Source of the DNA: CAKSEI01 sp964403505
GTDB taxonomy: Bacteria; Bacillota; Clostridia; Oscillospirales; CAG-272
Assembly: GCA_964403505.1 (NCBI GenBank)
Contig: CAYOFP010000009.1
Span: 1 to 64,000, forward strand
Direction: 5' to 3'
DNA: 64,000 nucleotides
Shown here: positions 35,991-44,057 of the stretch, in pieces
Layout of the letters: each line of letters begins with the position of its first letter
Position numbering within the stretch: position 1 is the stretch's first letter
Position numbers and translations under genes: made by a program
The notes under the pieces: model-generated
The model's database searches: none
What the model saw: the letters and a program-made list of their open reading frames with translations, nothing else
Told to the model about the DNA's origin: nothing

Positions 35991-37802
35991 ATGGCGGAGA
36001 AAAAACAGTCTGCTGCGCGTAATACGCAGAAGAAAAATGCAGTCATTGATCCTATATATAAAAAATATACGCAAAGCGTCATCAGGTCTCTTGCCAGTAC
36101 TGAATTTTACGATTTTTTCATGAGCATGATGTCGAAGGCGCAGAACGAGTTTCAGTTTTCAAACCGCAAGCTCGTCAAGACCGTCGACGTCCTTTGGGTA
36201 GATGAGATCGAGCAGAACATACTGCCCTATATGCAGAATATTATTACTAACCCGAGGAATATTATCCGTGAGGAAGAGATAATCGTAAATGTCGCAAATG
36301 CGAAAAAAGCGAGTTCGGACGTTGTCCGCCACCTCGCACAGCATGGATCGCTCGTCGAGGAATTTGACGAGGGCCGAGGCAGTGTGCGCCCCGGTAAGCT
36401 CATGCAGAAGATAAGAGATGACTCGACCGATATTTACGAGAACCGCCTTGCCTACACCGTGCTCGAGAATGCATACCACTTTGTAAAGATACGTCATGAT
36501 GCTCTGCTCGGTGCAATGGGCGAGGAATTCGGCGCAAAGCTGAAGATGCAGTCCGATCTCGAGGGCGCTACAGAGTCTTTGCATATGGATATGTTTCTCC
36601 ATATCAGGGAAAAGGATGATCCCCTCACGACCGACGAGAAAAACGGCGATATTTTCGGCCGTATATCACGGCTTTACCGTCTCCTATCGGTATTTATGCA
36701 GTCGGAATTCGCTCAGCAGCTCTCCAAGGCTCCCCGTGTTAAGGGAGCGATAGTAAAAACGAATGTATTAAAGAAAAATACAGATTACAAGGCGGTTGTG
36801 CGCCTGTATGAATTTCTGCATAGCTACGGTGATGTAGGTTATACTATTCGCATAGTAGAGCAGAATCCAGAAATAAGCGAGACATTTCAACGAGATATTT
36901 TTCACAATATAATGTTCAATTATATTGTACTTAAGGGTTACCTCGAGGATGAGCAGGACAGGCGTGTGCCTGCACCTGTAAAGGAAAAGAGCAGGACGCT
37001 CAAACCGAAGTTTATTCATCAGATAATAGAAGAGATAACAGATGATTATGATCTGCCCGATGTCGAGGTACGCAAGGTATTGATAGAGGAGCTGACAAAG
37101 GCTCAGCTTATGCAGGAGGAGGCAGAGGAGCGCCGCCGTCTCGTAGAGGAGAGAGCAAAGCGCAAAAAAGAAGAGGCGGACAGGCTCCGCGCCGAGAAGG
37201 AAGCCGAGAAAGCTCGCATCCGCGCCGAAAAGGAAAAGGAAAGAGAGCGCATCCGTGCCGAGAAGGAAGCCGAGAAGGCTCGTATCGCCGCAGAAAATAA
37301 GCAGCGTGAATATGAGGAGCGTGCCCGGGCGGGCATATTCAAAAAAGAACTCAGCCGTTTTGAAACCGGCTTAGAGTCGATACTCACGAAACGGGACGAG
37401 GCTGAGAAGAAGGCGAAGCAAGAGGCGGAAAAGCAGAAATTTGTGCTTGAGGAAGCCGCCATGACCCTGAGTGAAGAGGAAAAGCGCCGCAAGGAAGAGG
37501 CAGAGCGCATAAAGCGCCGGGAAGCAACTGAAAAAGCCCGTATCGCCCGTGAAAAGGCTCTTGAAGAAAAGCGCCGCAGGGAAGAAATCCTCAAAAAGCA
37601 GGAGGCGGTGCGCCTCGAGCGAGAGGAACAGCTTAGGACCGCAGCAAAAGAGGCGCTTAGCTGTCACAGTTCCGAGCTTGACTTTTTCATAAACGGTATC
37701 GATAACAGGCTAAAGCAAAGAGAGGATTACCAAAAAGAGTCAGACGCCGCATGGCAAAGACACTCCGAACAGGTAAGGATCCGCAGGGAGAGAAGACCCT
37801 GA
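35991..37802 (+). CDS. DUF2357 (McrC-like N-domain) protein with long coiled coil
   Basis: A 603-residue soluble protein. Residues about 20-360 fit the DUF2357 region found N-terminal to McrC-type nucleases, including the characteristic YENRLAYTVLENAYHF at about 149. Residues about 366-550 are an extended, highly charged coiled coil (repeats of EEA.R.RAEKEAEKARI). A short C-terminal helical part follows. No PD-(D/E)xK or other nuclease motif is visible. It follows the McrB-like gene by 24 bp with AAGGAGG, so the two likely form one complex. McrBC-derived coiled-coil systems known as CoCoNuTs are the nearest described relatives that I know, but those carry nucleases and lie in defence contexts. 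The role here is unknown. Confidence 0.75.
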   Translation: MAEKKQSAARNTQKKNAVIDPIYKKYTQSVIRSLASTEFYDFFMSMMSKAQNEFQFSNRKLVKTVDVLWVDEIEQNILPYMQNIITNPRNIIREEEIIVNVANAKKASSDVVRHLAQHGSLVEEFDEGRGSVRPGKLMQKIRDDSTDIYENRLAYTVLENAYHFVKIRHDALLGAMGEEFGAKLKMQSDLEGATESLHMDMFLHIREKDDPLTTDEKNGDIFGRISRLYRLLSVFMQSEFAQQLSKAPRVKGAIVKTNVLKKNTDYKAVVRLYEFLHSYGDVGYTIRIVEQNPEISETFQRDIFHNIMFNYIVLKGYLEDEQDRRVPAPVKEKSRTLKPKFIHQIIEEITDDYDLPDVEVRKVLIEELTKAQLMQEEAEERRRLVEERAKRKKEEADRLRAEKEAEKARIRAEKEKERERIRAEKEAEKARIAAENKQREYEERARAGIFKKELSRFETGLESILTKRDEAEKKAKQEAEKQKFVLEEAAMTLSEEEKRRKEEAERIKRREATEKARIAREKALEEKRRREEILKKQEAVRLEREEQLRTAAKEALSCHSSELDFFINGIDNRLKQREDYQKESDAAWQRHSEQVRIRRERRP

Positions 37803-37839
37803 TATACCGTAAAGTTAAATGCAAGAAAGGTTCGACCCT

Positions 37840-39222
37840 ATGAACAAGATTATTCCGAAATTGGTGTCAGCCTTTATGATACTTTTGATATCTATGATAA
37901 TGGTCGTTATGTCCACATATGCGTGGATGACCATGTCCGGGACTCCCGAAATAGGGGGAATCAATATAAGTATCGGAGGGCTGGATACCATCCTTATAGC
38001 TCCCGATATAAAAAAAGAGGTAGACGGCGTTATCGTCCACTATCCCGGCGATTTTAATGATAAGATCAATTTTTCACATGCCGAGGGGTATGAATATCTC
38101 TCCGAGGTCGTCGGACTTACGCCCTATTCGACCGCAGACGGCCTTAATTGGTTTTCGGCTGACTATGTCGACCCCGATGCGAATACGACCGAAAACGCAG
38201 GGCAGCTATTGCCGATAGAGCAGTTTCCCGTTGATTCCATGCTGGTGAATGCGAATCTTACGGAGCTTCCGGCGGATGGTTCATCCCCGGGCGGTTATGT
38301 ATACCTGGATTTTTGGGTGGTCTCTCCTATGGAGGAGTGTGAGCTGCGTATATCGCAGGGGGATGCGAACGGCGGCAGCTTTGTGATAGATATGAAGAGT
38401 GTCTCCTGCGCAGATAACGATGGGGATGGCACACCGGACGATTATTTCCTGACACAGGGTGACGTCGCGGTATCGGCCAGTACGAGAGTCGGTTTTTTGG
38501 TCAACAGCGATAAAATAACCGACCGCTCTATGGAGGAATATACAAGCGCGCCGGAGTATTCCGATAAGTTCCGCTATCTTCTCGGCGAATATCAGGATCC
38601 GGGCGAGCAATATAACAGAGACAGCACATTCATGATCTATGAGCCTAACGGAAATATCCACTCGGGCTTCAAGTCATATGTATATACAAACAAATCAATA
38701 ACCGAAAGAGTTTATAATAACGGAAGCTATGTGAAAACCATGCCGATCGGTCTCGTCGACGGAGTGCCGACCCCGGTCGATATCGCAGATAAGCTCTGTG
38801 TTCAGCTTGAAAACAAGTGGTGCTCTTCCGAAAACGGAGTCGATATTATCGATGAGATGTTCTACGGCTACTATTGCGGAGCATCGGGTAAGAGCCTTGA
38901 CAAGAGCAGTTTATATAACGGCTTTTATTATGATTTCCTGCAGAATCAGTACTCACAATATGTCGCAGGCGGCGAATTCATCAAAAGCACAGATGATCTC
39001 TATCGCGCCATGGTAAACGGCGTTATCGAGGAAAATAATCTCGGTAAGCTCACGACCGCTACAGCGACAGACACATCCGTTATTGCGACTCTGTATAGGA
39101 ATGTCCCCCAGAAAATACGCATGTATATCTGGATAGAGGGACAGGATGTGGACTGTGTGAACAAGGCTTCCGGCAACAGCTTCACGGTCAATCTCGAACT
39201 TGCCGGAAGTACTGTAAAATGA
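37840..39222 (+). CDS. SipW-dependent-type surface protein (WIEGQDVDC domain)
   Basis: The ATG at 37840 (460 residues) is preferred to 37819 because GAAAGG precedes it and the N-terminus then matches the family. The hydrophobic segment ends VVMSTYAWMTMSGTPEIGGI, the locus signal motif. The mature part contains NINISIGG-like strands, a MIYEPNGNIHSG segment also seen at 32322, and the C-terminal RMYIWIEGQDVDCVN then strands ending VNLEL. It starts 38 bp after the DUF2357 gene and ends in an ATGA overlap with the second signal peptidase, so enzyme and likely substrate are translationally coupled. Fibre or adaptor subunit is inferred. Confidence 0.75.
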   Translation: MNKIIPKLVSAFMILLISMIMVVMSTYAWMTMSGTPEIGGINISIGGLDTILIAPDIKKEVDGVIVHYPGDFNDKINFSHAEGYEYLSEVVGLTPYSTADGLNWFSADYVDPDANTTENAGQLLPIEQFPVDSMLVNANLTELPADGSSPGGYVYLDFWVVSPMEECELRISQGDANGGSFVIDMKSVSCADNDGDGTPDDYFLTQGDVAVSASTRVGFLVNSDKITDRSMEEYTSAPEYSDKFRYLLGEYQDPGEQYNRDSTFMIYEPNGNIHSGFKSYVYTNKSITERVYNNGSYVKTMPIGLVDGVPTPVDIADKLCVQLENKWCSSENGVDIIDEMFYGYYCGASGKSLDKSSLYNGFYYDFLQNQYSQYVAGGEFIKSTDDLYRAMVNGVIEENNLGKLTTATATDTSVIATLYRNVPQKIRMYIWIEGQDVDCVNKASGNSFTVNLELAGSTVK

Positions 39223-40211
39223 TGGAAAATGATGATAATGCAAAAGGGTTGTCTGACAGTGCGTCAGACAAGGCTGATGAGTGTGGTAAAGCAGATAAGA
39301 AGGTTTTAAATAAGATAGTTTCATCCGTAGTCTCTGTCTTTCTCGGGATCGCTGTCATACTGTGTCTTTTCGTGATGTCGCAGGTGCTCGGGCGGGGATA
39401 TGTCTCTTTCGGAGGGCATAGCGTATTCAGAGTCGTCACAGGAAGTATGGAGCCTGCTATCCCGACGGGGGCGGTACTGGTCTGTGACAGCATAGATATC
39501 GATAAAATACAGGTGGGCGACATCATCTGCTTTCGCTCGAAGGATCAGAATATGCTCGGCAGGATAATTACTCATAGAGTGGTCGGCATTGTATATGATG
39601 ATGGCGGAGCGGTCTTTTTGAGAACGATGGGCGACGCAAATCCGTCTGAGGACGGATATTATGTCACGGATGAGAATCTCGTAGGAAAGGTGACTTGGCA
39701 TACCGGGGACGGAAGTGTAATGGCAACGATTATTTCTTTCATAACAGACAAAATAGGATTTTTCAGCATCATAGTCGTTCCGATACTGCTGATAGCGGCG
39801 TTCGTCCTAAAAGAAAATGTCAAATCTATAAAAAAAGAGCTGGAGCAAGCGGTAGCGGAACTCGAAAAAGAGGAGCGGAAGAGCCTTGACGCGGGCAAGG
39901 CATCCGAAAAAGAGAAAAGAGCCGAAGGCGATGAGCCCGATGAGCCCCCCATTAGTCGGGAAGATTATCAAGAGATGTATGACCGCATAAAAGCGGAATT
40001 ATTGGAGGAAATGGAAAAAGGTGCGACAGAAGAACAACCGGCCCCTGAAAACGAGGCTGAAAACACAGCAAAAAATGATAATTCAGTTCTTCAAGACGCA
40101 GGTGAGGAGACTGTCGAAGTTCGGAGCGCAAGCGAAGAAGAGTTTGACGAAGAGCCTGAAGGACAGGAAGAGTCTTCAGAATCTTCAGAGCAGTCACAGC
40201 TCTCAGAGTGA
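39219..40211 (+). CDS. Second signal peptidase I, ER/SipW type (S26B), with acidic tail
   Basis: A 330-residue protease paralogous in layout to the one at 33393. It has a transmembrane helix at about 30-50, then VFRVVTGSMEPAIPTGAVLV with nucleophile Ser76, and GRIITHRVVG with His119; both residues are at the same positions as in the first enzyme. RTMGDANPSEDGY follows. A second transmembrane helix lies at about 180-200 (IIVVPILLIAAFVL). The C-terminal about 130 residues are a coiled, strongly acidic Glu/Ser/Gln tail. It overlaps the upstream subunit gene by four bases (ATGA). Two such enzymes in one locus suggest division of labour among substrates, or successive cleavage; the sequence cannot tell which. 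Confidence 0.9.
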   Translation: MMENDDNAKGLSDSASDKADECGKADKKVLNKIVSSVVSVFLGIAVILCLFVMSQVLGRGYVSFGGHSVFRVVTGSMEPAIPTGAVLVCDSIDIDKIQVGDIICFRSKDQNMLGRIITHRVVGIVYDDGGAVFLRTMGDANPSEDGYYVTDENLVGKVTWHTGDGSVMATIISFITDKIGFFSIIVVPILLIAAFVLKENVKSIKKELEQAVAELEKEERKSLDAGKASEKEKRAEGDEPDEPPISREDYQEMYDRIKAELLEEMEKGATEEQPAPENEAENTAKNDNSVLQDAGEETVEVRSASEEEFDEEPEGQEESSESSEQSQLSE

Positions 40212-40236
40212 GAGAGGTGCTGAGAGTCCGCAGAAT

Positions 40237-42144
40237 GTGAAAAATCCGATCTCCCTGATCATCCATAACAGGCTGTACAGGCAGTTTGCACTCGCCGTAT
40301 TGTCGTTGATCCTTTGCATTTCACTTGTCTTTGCGATCACCACTGCGTGGTATAGCAATGTCATTCATTCAAACAGCCTTAACTTTGAGGCGGCTCCCTG
40401 GGGATTCGAGGGTAGTGTCACGATCGGTACGGATATCATAACTGCCGCTCCCGGCAGCAGAGGCACAATTCCGATCACGGTGACAAATCCTACTGATCAG
40501 ATAATTTCCATGAAGGTGAATATATCAAAATCGCAGATAAGCGATTTTGATATTCAAAAGAGAATATACTTCTATGCCGATGAGACAGTCACTGAAAATG
40601 GCGAAATCATCGACAAGGTATATATAAATAAACTGAATAACTATGATTATACTCTGCTCGGAGGGCAGGAGTTCGTCTCCGGAACCGAGAAAAACAACAG
40701 CACCCAGATAAAATGGGAATGGGTGTATGATGTGTTGGGTTATTATGTGCTCGGCAAGATAGACCCAGAGCGTGGGAGCATGATCACCGAGGATTATCTT
40801 CGTCCTGTCGAGTATGATTATGACCAAGCGACTTTTGATGAAGATGGCAATCTCCTGACAGTTGACGGGAAAAAGACCGTCGAGGAGTTCTTATCTGAGC
40901 TTACCGCCGCAGACGGCTATGAGGGCGTTATCGATATCGGTGCTGTAAGGGACGGATATTACCCGATCGATCTCGATGAGAACGGGTATGGAGTATGGCT
41001 GTATTTATGCAGCCGAGGCGAGATCGAATATCTCATGACCGTGGACACGATGCTCGGCGCCGCGGCCGCCGAAACTGCGGGAAATGCGAGCCAATTCAGT
41101 GCTGTACTCAATATTATAGGACAACAGAAGAAATTGAATATCACCGAGGTCAGAACGTCCGATGCCTTCGCTCTCGCATTTGAAGATGAAGCGTGCGATA
41201 TGATCAAGCTCACATCGGATATATCCGCCTCGAGACCCGTGCGCGTTCCGTCGGATAAGGAAATGATCGTCGACCTGAACGGTTATACCCTCACGAGCTC
41301 GGTCACGGGAGAACTCATAACTGCTGAACACGGCTCAGCGATTTCTGTCATAAACGGAACGATAAAGGGTGAGGGAAGCCAAAAATACGCAATCTATACC
41401 AACGGCGCTCAGCTTTCGCTCATTGATGTGAACATAAGCGATATGTATAATGCCGTTTATATCAAAGACAGAGACGGAAATAAGAATGATTCCCGTGTGT
41501 TTATATCCGGCTGTGATATCACATGTGAAAATGCGGCTGTTATCATTATCGGTAACGGACGTGAAACAGAGCGCATGACTCGTCTCTCAATCGACAACAC
41601 CAAGCTCGTAAGCGAGAAATATATCGGTTTGACGGGCGATGGCTCTACCGGCGGCGACGGCAGCTGGGGAACGGATATACTTATATCAAACAGTAATATA
41701 TCGGGCTATTACGGCGGTATATATCAGCCGCAGCAGGATAGCTATATGAAGATCGTGGACAGCGAAATAACAGGCTACACGCCGATCGCCGTAAAGGGCG
41801 GCGAGATGCTGATAGAAAACTGTAAGATCACTGCAAAAGACGAGAAGGGAGATATTTATCCCACGCCGCCGCAGTTTACCGCCGGAGGATACACCGATAC
41901 GGGCGACGGAGTCTATGTCGAGACGAATTATAAGTGGAGCATATCCGTTACCATCACGGGCGAGAATACGCTCATCACGAGTGAGGAGGGCACTGCTGTC
42001 CGTATGTATGAGCCCGATGCAGCAAATGCTTTGATTACTATCACAGGCGGCTCATATGACAGCGACGTCAGCGAATTCCTTGTGGCTGACGAATACGAAT
42101 GTATATACGGCGGAGAATATTACACCGTCAGAAAAAAGCAGTAA
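40237..42144 (+). CDS. Beta-helix (pectate-lyase-like) surface protein with N-terminal signal anchor
   Basis: About 636 residues from the GTG at 40237. The frame is open further upstream (ATG at 40021 and 40075), but that part overlaps the acidic tail of the signal peptidase gene and encodes only K/R/S/Q-rich shadow sequence. The true start is therefore uncertain, because no good ribosome binding site is placed. The hydrophobic segment ends VFAITTAWYSN. A beta-sandwich part follows, then at about 330-600 a right-handed beta-helix: MIVDLNGYTLT, ISVINGTIKG, LSLIDVNISD, VFISGCDIT, ILISNSNISG, MKIVDSEITG, MLIENCKITA. The DLNGY.LT rung also occurs in the giant proteins. It may bind or modify polysaccharide; no catalytic residues are identified. 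It sits 12 bp before the next gene. Confidence 0.75.
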   Translation: MKNPISLIIHNRLYRQFALAVLSLILCISLVFAITTAWYSNVIHSNSLNFEAAPWGFEGSVTIGTDIITAAPGSRGTIPITVTNPTDQIISMKVNISKSQISDFDIQKRIYFYADETVTENGEIIDKVYINKLNNYDYTLLGGQEFVSGTEKNNSTQIKWEWVYDVLGYYVLGKIDPERGSMITEDYLRPVEYDYDQATFDEDGNLLTVDGKKTVEEFLSELTAADGYEGVIDIGAVRDGYYPIDLDENGYGVWLYLCSRGEIEYLMTVDTMLGAAAAETAGNASQFSAVLNIIGQQKKLNITEVRTSDAFALAFEDEACDMIKLTSDISASRPVRVPSDKEMIVDLNGYTLTSSVTGELITAEHGSAISVINGTIKGEGSQKYAIYTNGAQLSLIDVNISDMYNAVYIKDRDGNKNDSRVFISGCDITCENAAVIIIGNGRETERMTRLSIDNTKLVSEKYIGLTGDGSTGGDGSWGTDILISNSNISGYYGGIYQPQQDSYMKIVDSEITGYTPIAVKGGEMLIENCKITAKDEKGDIYPTPPQFTAGGYTDTGDGVYVETNYKWSISVTITGENTLITSEEGTAVRMYEPDAANALITITGGSYDSDVSEFLVADEYECIYGGEYYTVRKKQ

Positions 42145-42156
42145 ACGAGGTGTGAA

Positions 42157-42771
42157 ATGGCGAAAAAACAAGGCATATTAAATTTGCTTTATACTGTGCT
42201 TGTGTTTGTTTTATGCGCCGTTTGCATCATGGCCTCCGGAGTGGCGTACGGCCGGTATTCCACGACAGAGACGGGCGAGTTCGGATTCAATGCGTTGGAT
42301 GTTCAGCTCGTCGGGATCCATGGAATCACTAGCGAGGAGAAACGCGCCGCGGGCGAATGGAGCGATATCCCGGCCGAGTGGCAGAGCTCGGATGACGGAT
42401 ATACGATGCCGTTTTGCGTGAGCAACGGCCCAGACGCTGAAAATTACTGCAAGGATGATCTGATATATAGAATAGAACTTACTGCGACGTCGGGTTTTCC
42501 GCCCGAGGAAACGACAGTGGTTCTGTCTGCCGGCGAGGCAGAAAAGGAAGTGAAATATACGGGTATTCCGACCGCGATTACTGCGGAATCAACTCTATAT
42601 GAGACTGTGGGGCCCGGATATATATATAATTTTTATGACGACAAGGGACGGGAGATAACGTTTAATCTGACTGGCGGAGAGCTTTCTGCATGTGATATGA
42701 AGCTCAGCGTTCAGGGGAATGCTGATGCGAGCCTTTTGAGCTTTACCGTGATTCCCGGGCTTGCCGACTGA
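42157..42771 (+). CDS. Small secreted/anchored protein, TasA-locus type
   Basis: A 204-residue protein with an N-terminal hydrophobic segment (about 8-30) ending ASGVAYGRYSTTETGEFGF. The A.G.YS pattern with a polar, aromatic start of the mature part is reminiscent of camelysin/TasA-type SipW substrates. The rest is a predicted beta-sandwich with no known motif. It lies 12 bp after the beta-helix gene behind an AGGTG site and ends 10 bp before the start of the next gene. It is probably a minor secreted component of the same surface structure. I do not recognise a named family. Confidence 0.65.
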   Translation: MAKKQGILNLLYTVLVFVLCAVCIMASGVAYGRYSTTETGEFGFNALDVQLVGIHGITSEEKRAAGEWSDIPAEWQSSDDGYTMPFCVSNGPDAENYCKDDLIYRIELTATSGFPPEETTVVLSAGEAEKEVKYTGIPTAITAESTLYETVGPGYIYNFYDDKGREITFNLTGGELSACDMKLSVQGNADASLLSFTVIPGLAD

Positions 42772-42781
42772 GGAAAGGGTA

Positions 42782-44017
42782 ATGGCAAAAATACGAAATA
42801 TTACGGTATTATTATCGCTTTTGCTCATAGTATGCACGGCGATCTGTGCTATATCTCCCTCGACCGCACATTATGAGAATGAGCCGATGTGGGCGGCGGT
42901 ATACACGCCGACGAGTGCCGTCATAGAGAGTAATTATCTCTTTTCAGAGGGCGGAAGGGTCTATCTCGGCGATGTGCGAGCCGACAAAAAGGAGATGATC
43001 GTCCCCATCACGCTCTCGATCTCAGAGGGAAGCGTTACAGGAAAAGTCTCCTGTACCGTGAGCGGAAAGGACAGCGCATATATCAGTGCACAAAACCTTA
43101 GCTCATCGGAGATAATTGTCACTAAAGGGGAAAGCGCAGGCTTTCAGATCGGCATGGTTATCAATGATGCGGCAGTGAAAGTCCTGACAGGTCAGGCGGA
43201 GGTCAGCGCTCATGTGTCTTTCGATTATAAAGTGGGCACGAGTGATTGCTCCATGTCAGCTGATCTTGTCATGAGGCTCAGTCCGCCATCGTATGAGGGC
43301 AACGAAGACGACTTTTTCACGAAAGGCTCTGCCGACATTACAGAGAAATCCATGTTTGGCACATGTGTATCGTTTTCAGACAAGCGTGTTCTGATCAGTT
43401 ATTCGATACCGCCGGGATGCAATGCCGCTATCGCAAGCGACAGTCTGTCACTCCCTGCCGGTACAAAATATATAAGCTCATACGGTGCAGAGATACTTTA
43501 TTCCAGCGGGTATATTAAGCTTTTATCCAGCTCATCGGGCGAGGGGGCTGTATTGCTCGATCTCAGCGATACAGAGGTCTCGGAGGATTATGTCCTGCTC
43601 ATAGAGGCGGTCGATGAGGATGATATATACCGTGACTCGGCGAATATCAATCTTTCATCAACAGATGAGATATTCACATTTACACAGAAAAGCGAGGGAG
43701 CGCCCATTGTATCCGATGGGAACGAGCTCACTTTCAGCATAAAGCAAAATCAGATTTTGACGGATCCGTCATGGACGGGAAACGGGCTGCCGACGCTGTA
43801 TTTCTTCAGCGTGCAGAGGCTCGTGGACGGCGCATGGCAGAATGCGGAGGGCGTATCGGCCGTTTATACCGCTCAGGATAGTGATAATGCTACCGTAGCC
43901 GTCAGTGCCGATAGGGAAATCGCTCTTGCAGGCACATACAGGATCAAAGCCCGTTTTGAATACAGGAATGTAAATCTCTCAGAGATATCAAATATATTTT
44001 TTGTAGATTACAGATAA
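42782..44017 (+). CDS. Secreted beta-rich protein of the surface locus
   Basis: The ATG at 42782 follows AGGAAAGGG; a TTG 21 bp upstream in the same frame is less likely. The 411-residue product has a signal peptide (about 1-28, ending STAHYENE), then beta-sandwich regions including a segment like KEMIVPITLSISEG and an Ig-like end (LAGTYRIKARFEYRNVNLSEISN). No transmembrane anchor is seen after the signal. It is closely linked to the genes on both sides (10 and 40 bp). I do not recognise the family; an extracellular structural or binding role is inferred from location and composition. Confidence 0.65.
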   Translation: MAKIRNITVLLSLLLIVCTAICAISPSTAHYENEPMWAAVYTPTSAVIESNYLFSEGGRVYLGDVRADKKEMIVPITLSISEGSVTGKVSCTVSGKDSAYISAQNLSSSEIIVTKGESAGFQIGMVINDAAVKVLTGQAEVSAHVSFDYKVGTSDCSMSADLVMRLSPPSYEGNEDDFFTKGSADITEKSMFGTCVSFSDKRVLISYSIPPGCNAAIASDSLSLPAGTKYISSYGAEILYSSGYIKLLSSSSGEGAVLLDLSDTEVSEDYVLLIEAVDEDDIYRDSANINLSSTDEIFTFTQKSEGAPIVSDGNELTFSIKQNQILTDPSWTGNGLPTLYFFSVQRLVDGAWQNAEGVSAVYTAQDSDNATVAVSADREIALAGTYRIKARFEYRNVNLSEISNIFFVDYR

Positions 44018-44057
44018 ATTTTCAATATATCATAAGGCGAAGCACAGGAGGCCATTT

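Noticed and set aside
37103..37594. 163-codon Ser/Arg/Phe-rich antisense frame in the coiled-coil gene
   Set aside because: It is the mirror of the Glu/Lys/Arg repeat of the sense coiled coil.
34356..37802. Reading the AAA+/DUF2357 pair as an ordinary type IV (McrBC) restriction system
   Set aside because: No nuclease motif is visible in the partner, the ATPase has a membrane helix, and the neighbours are secreted proteins and signal peptidases, not defence genes.
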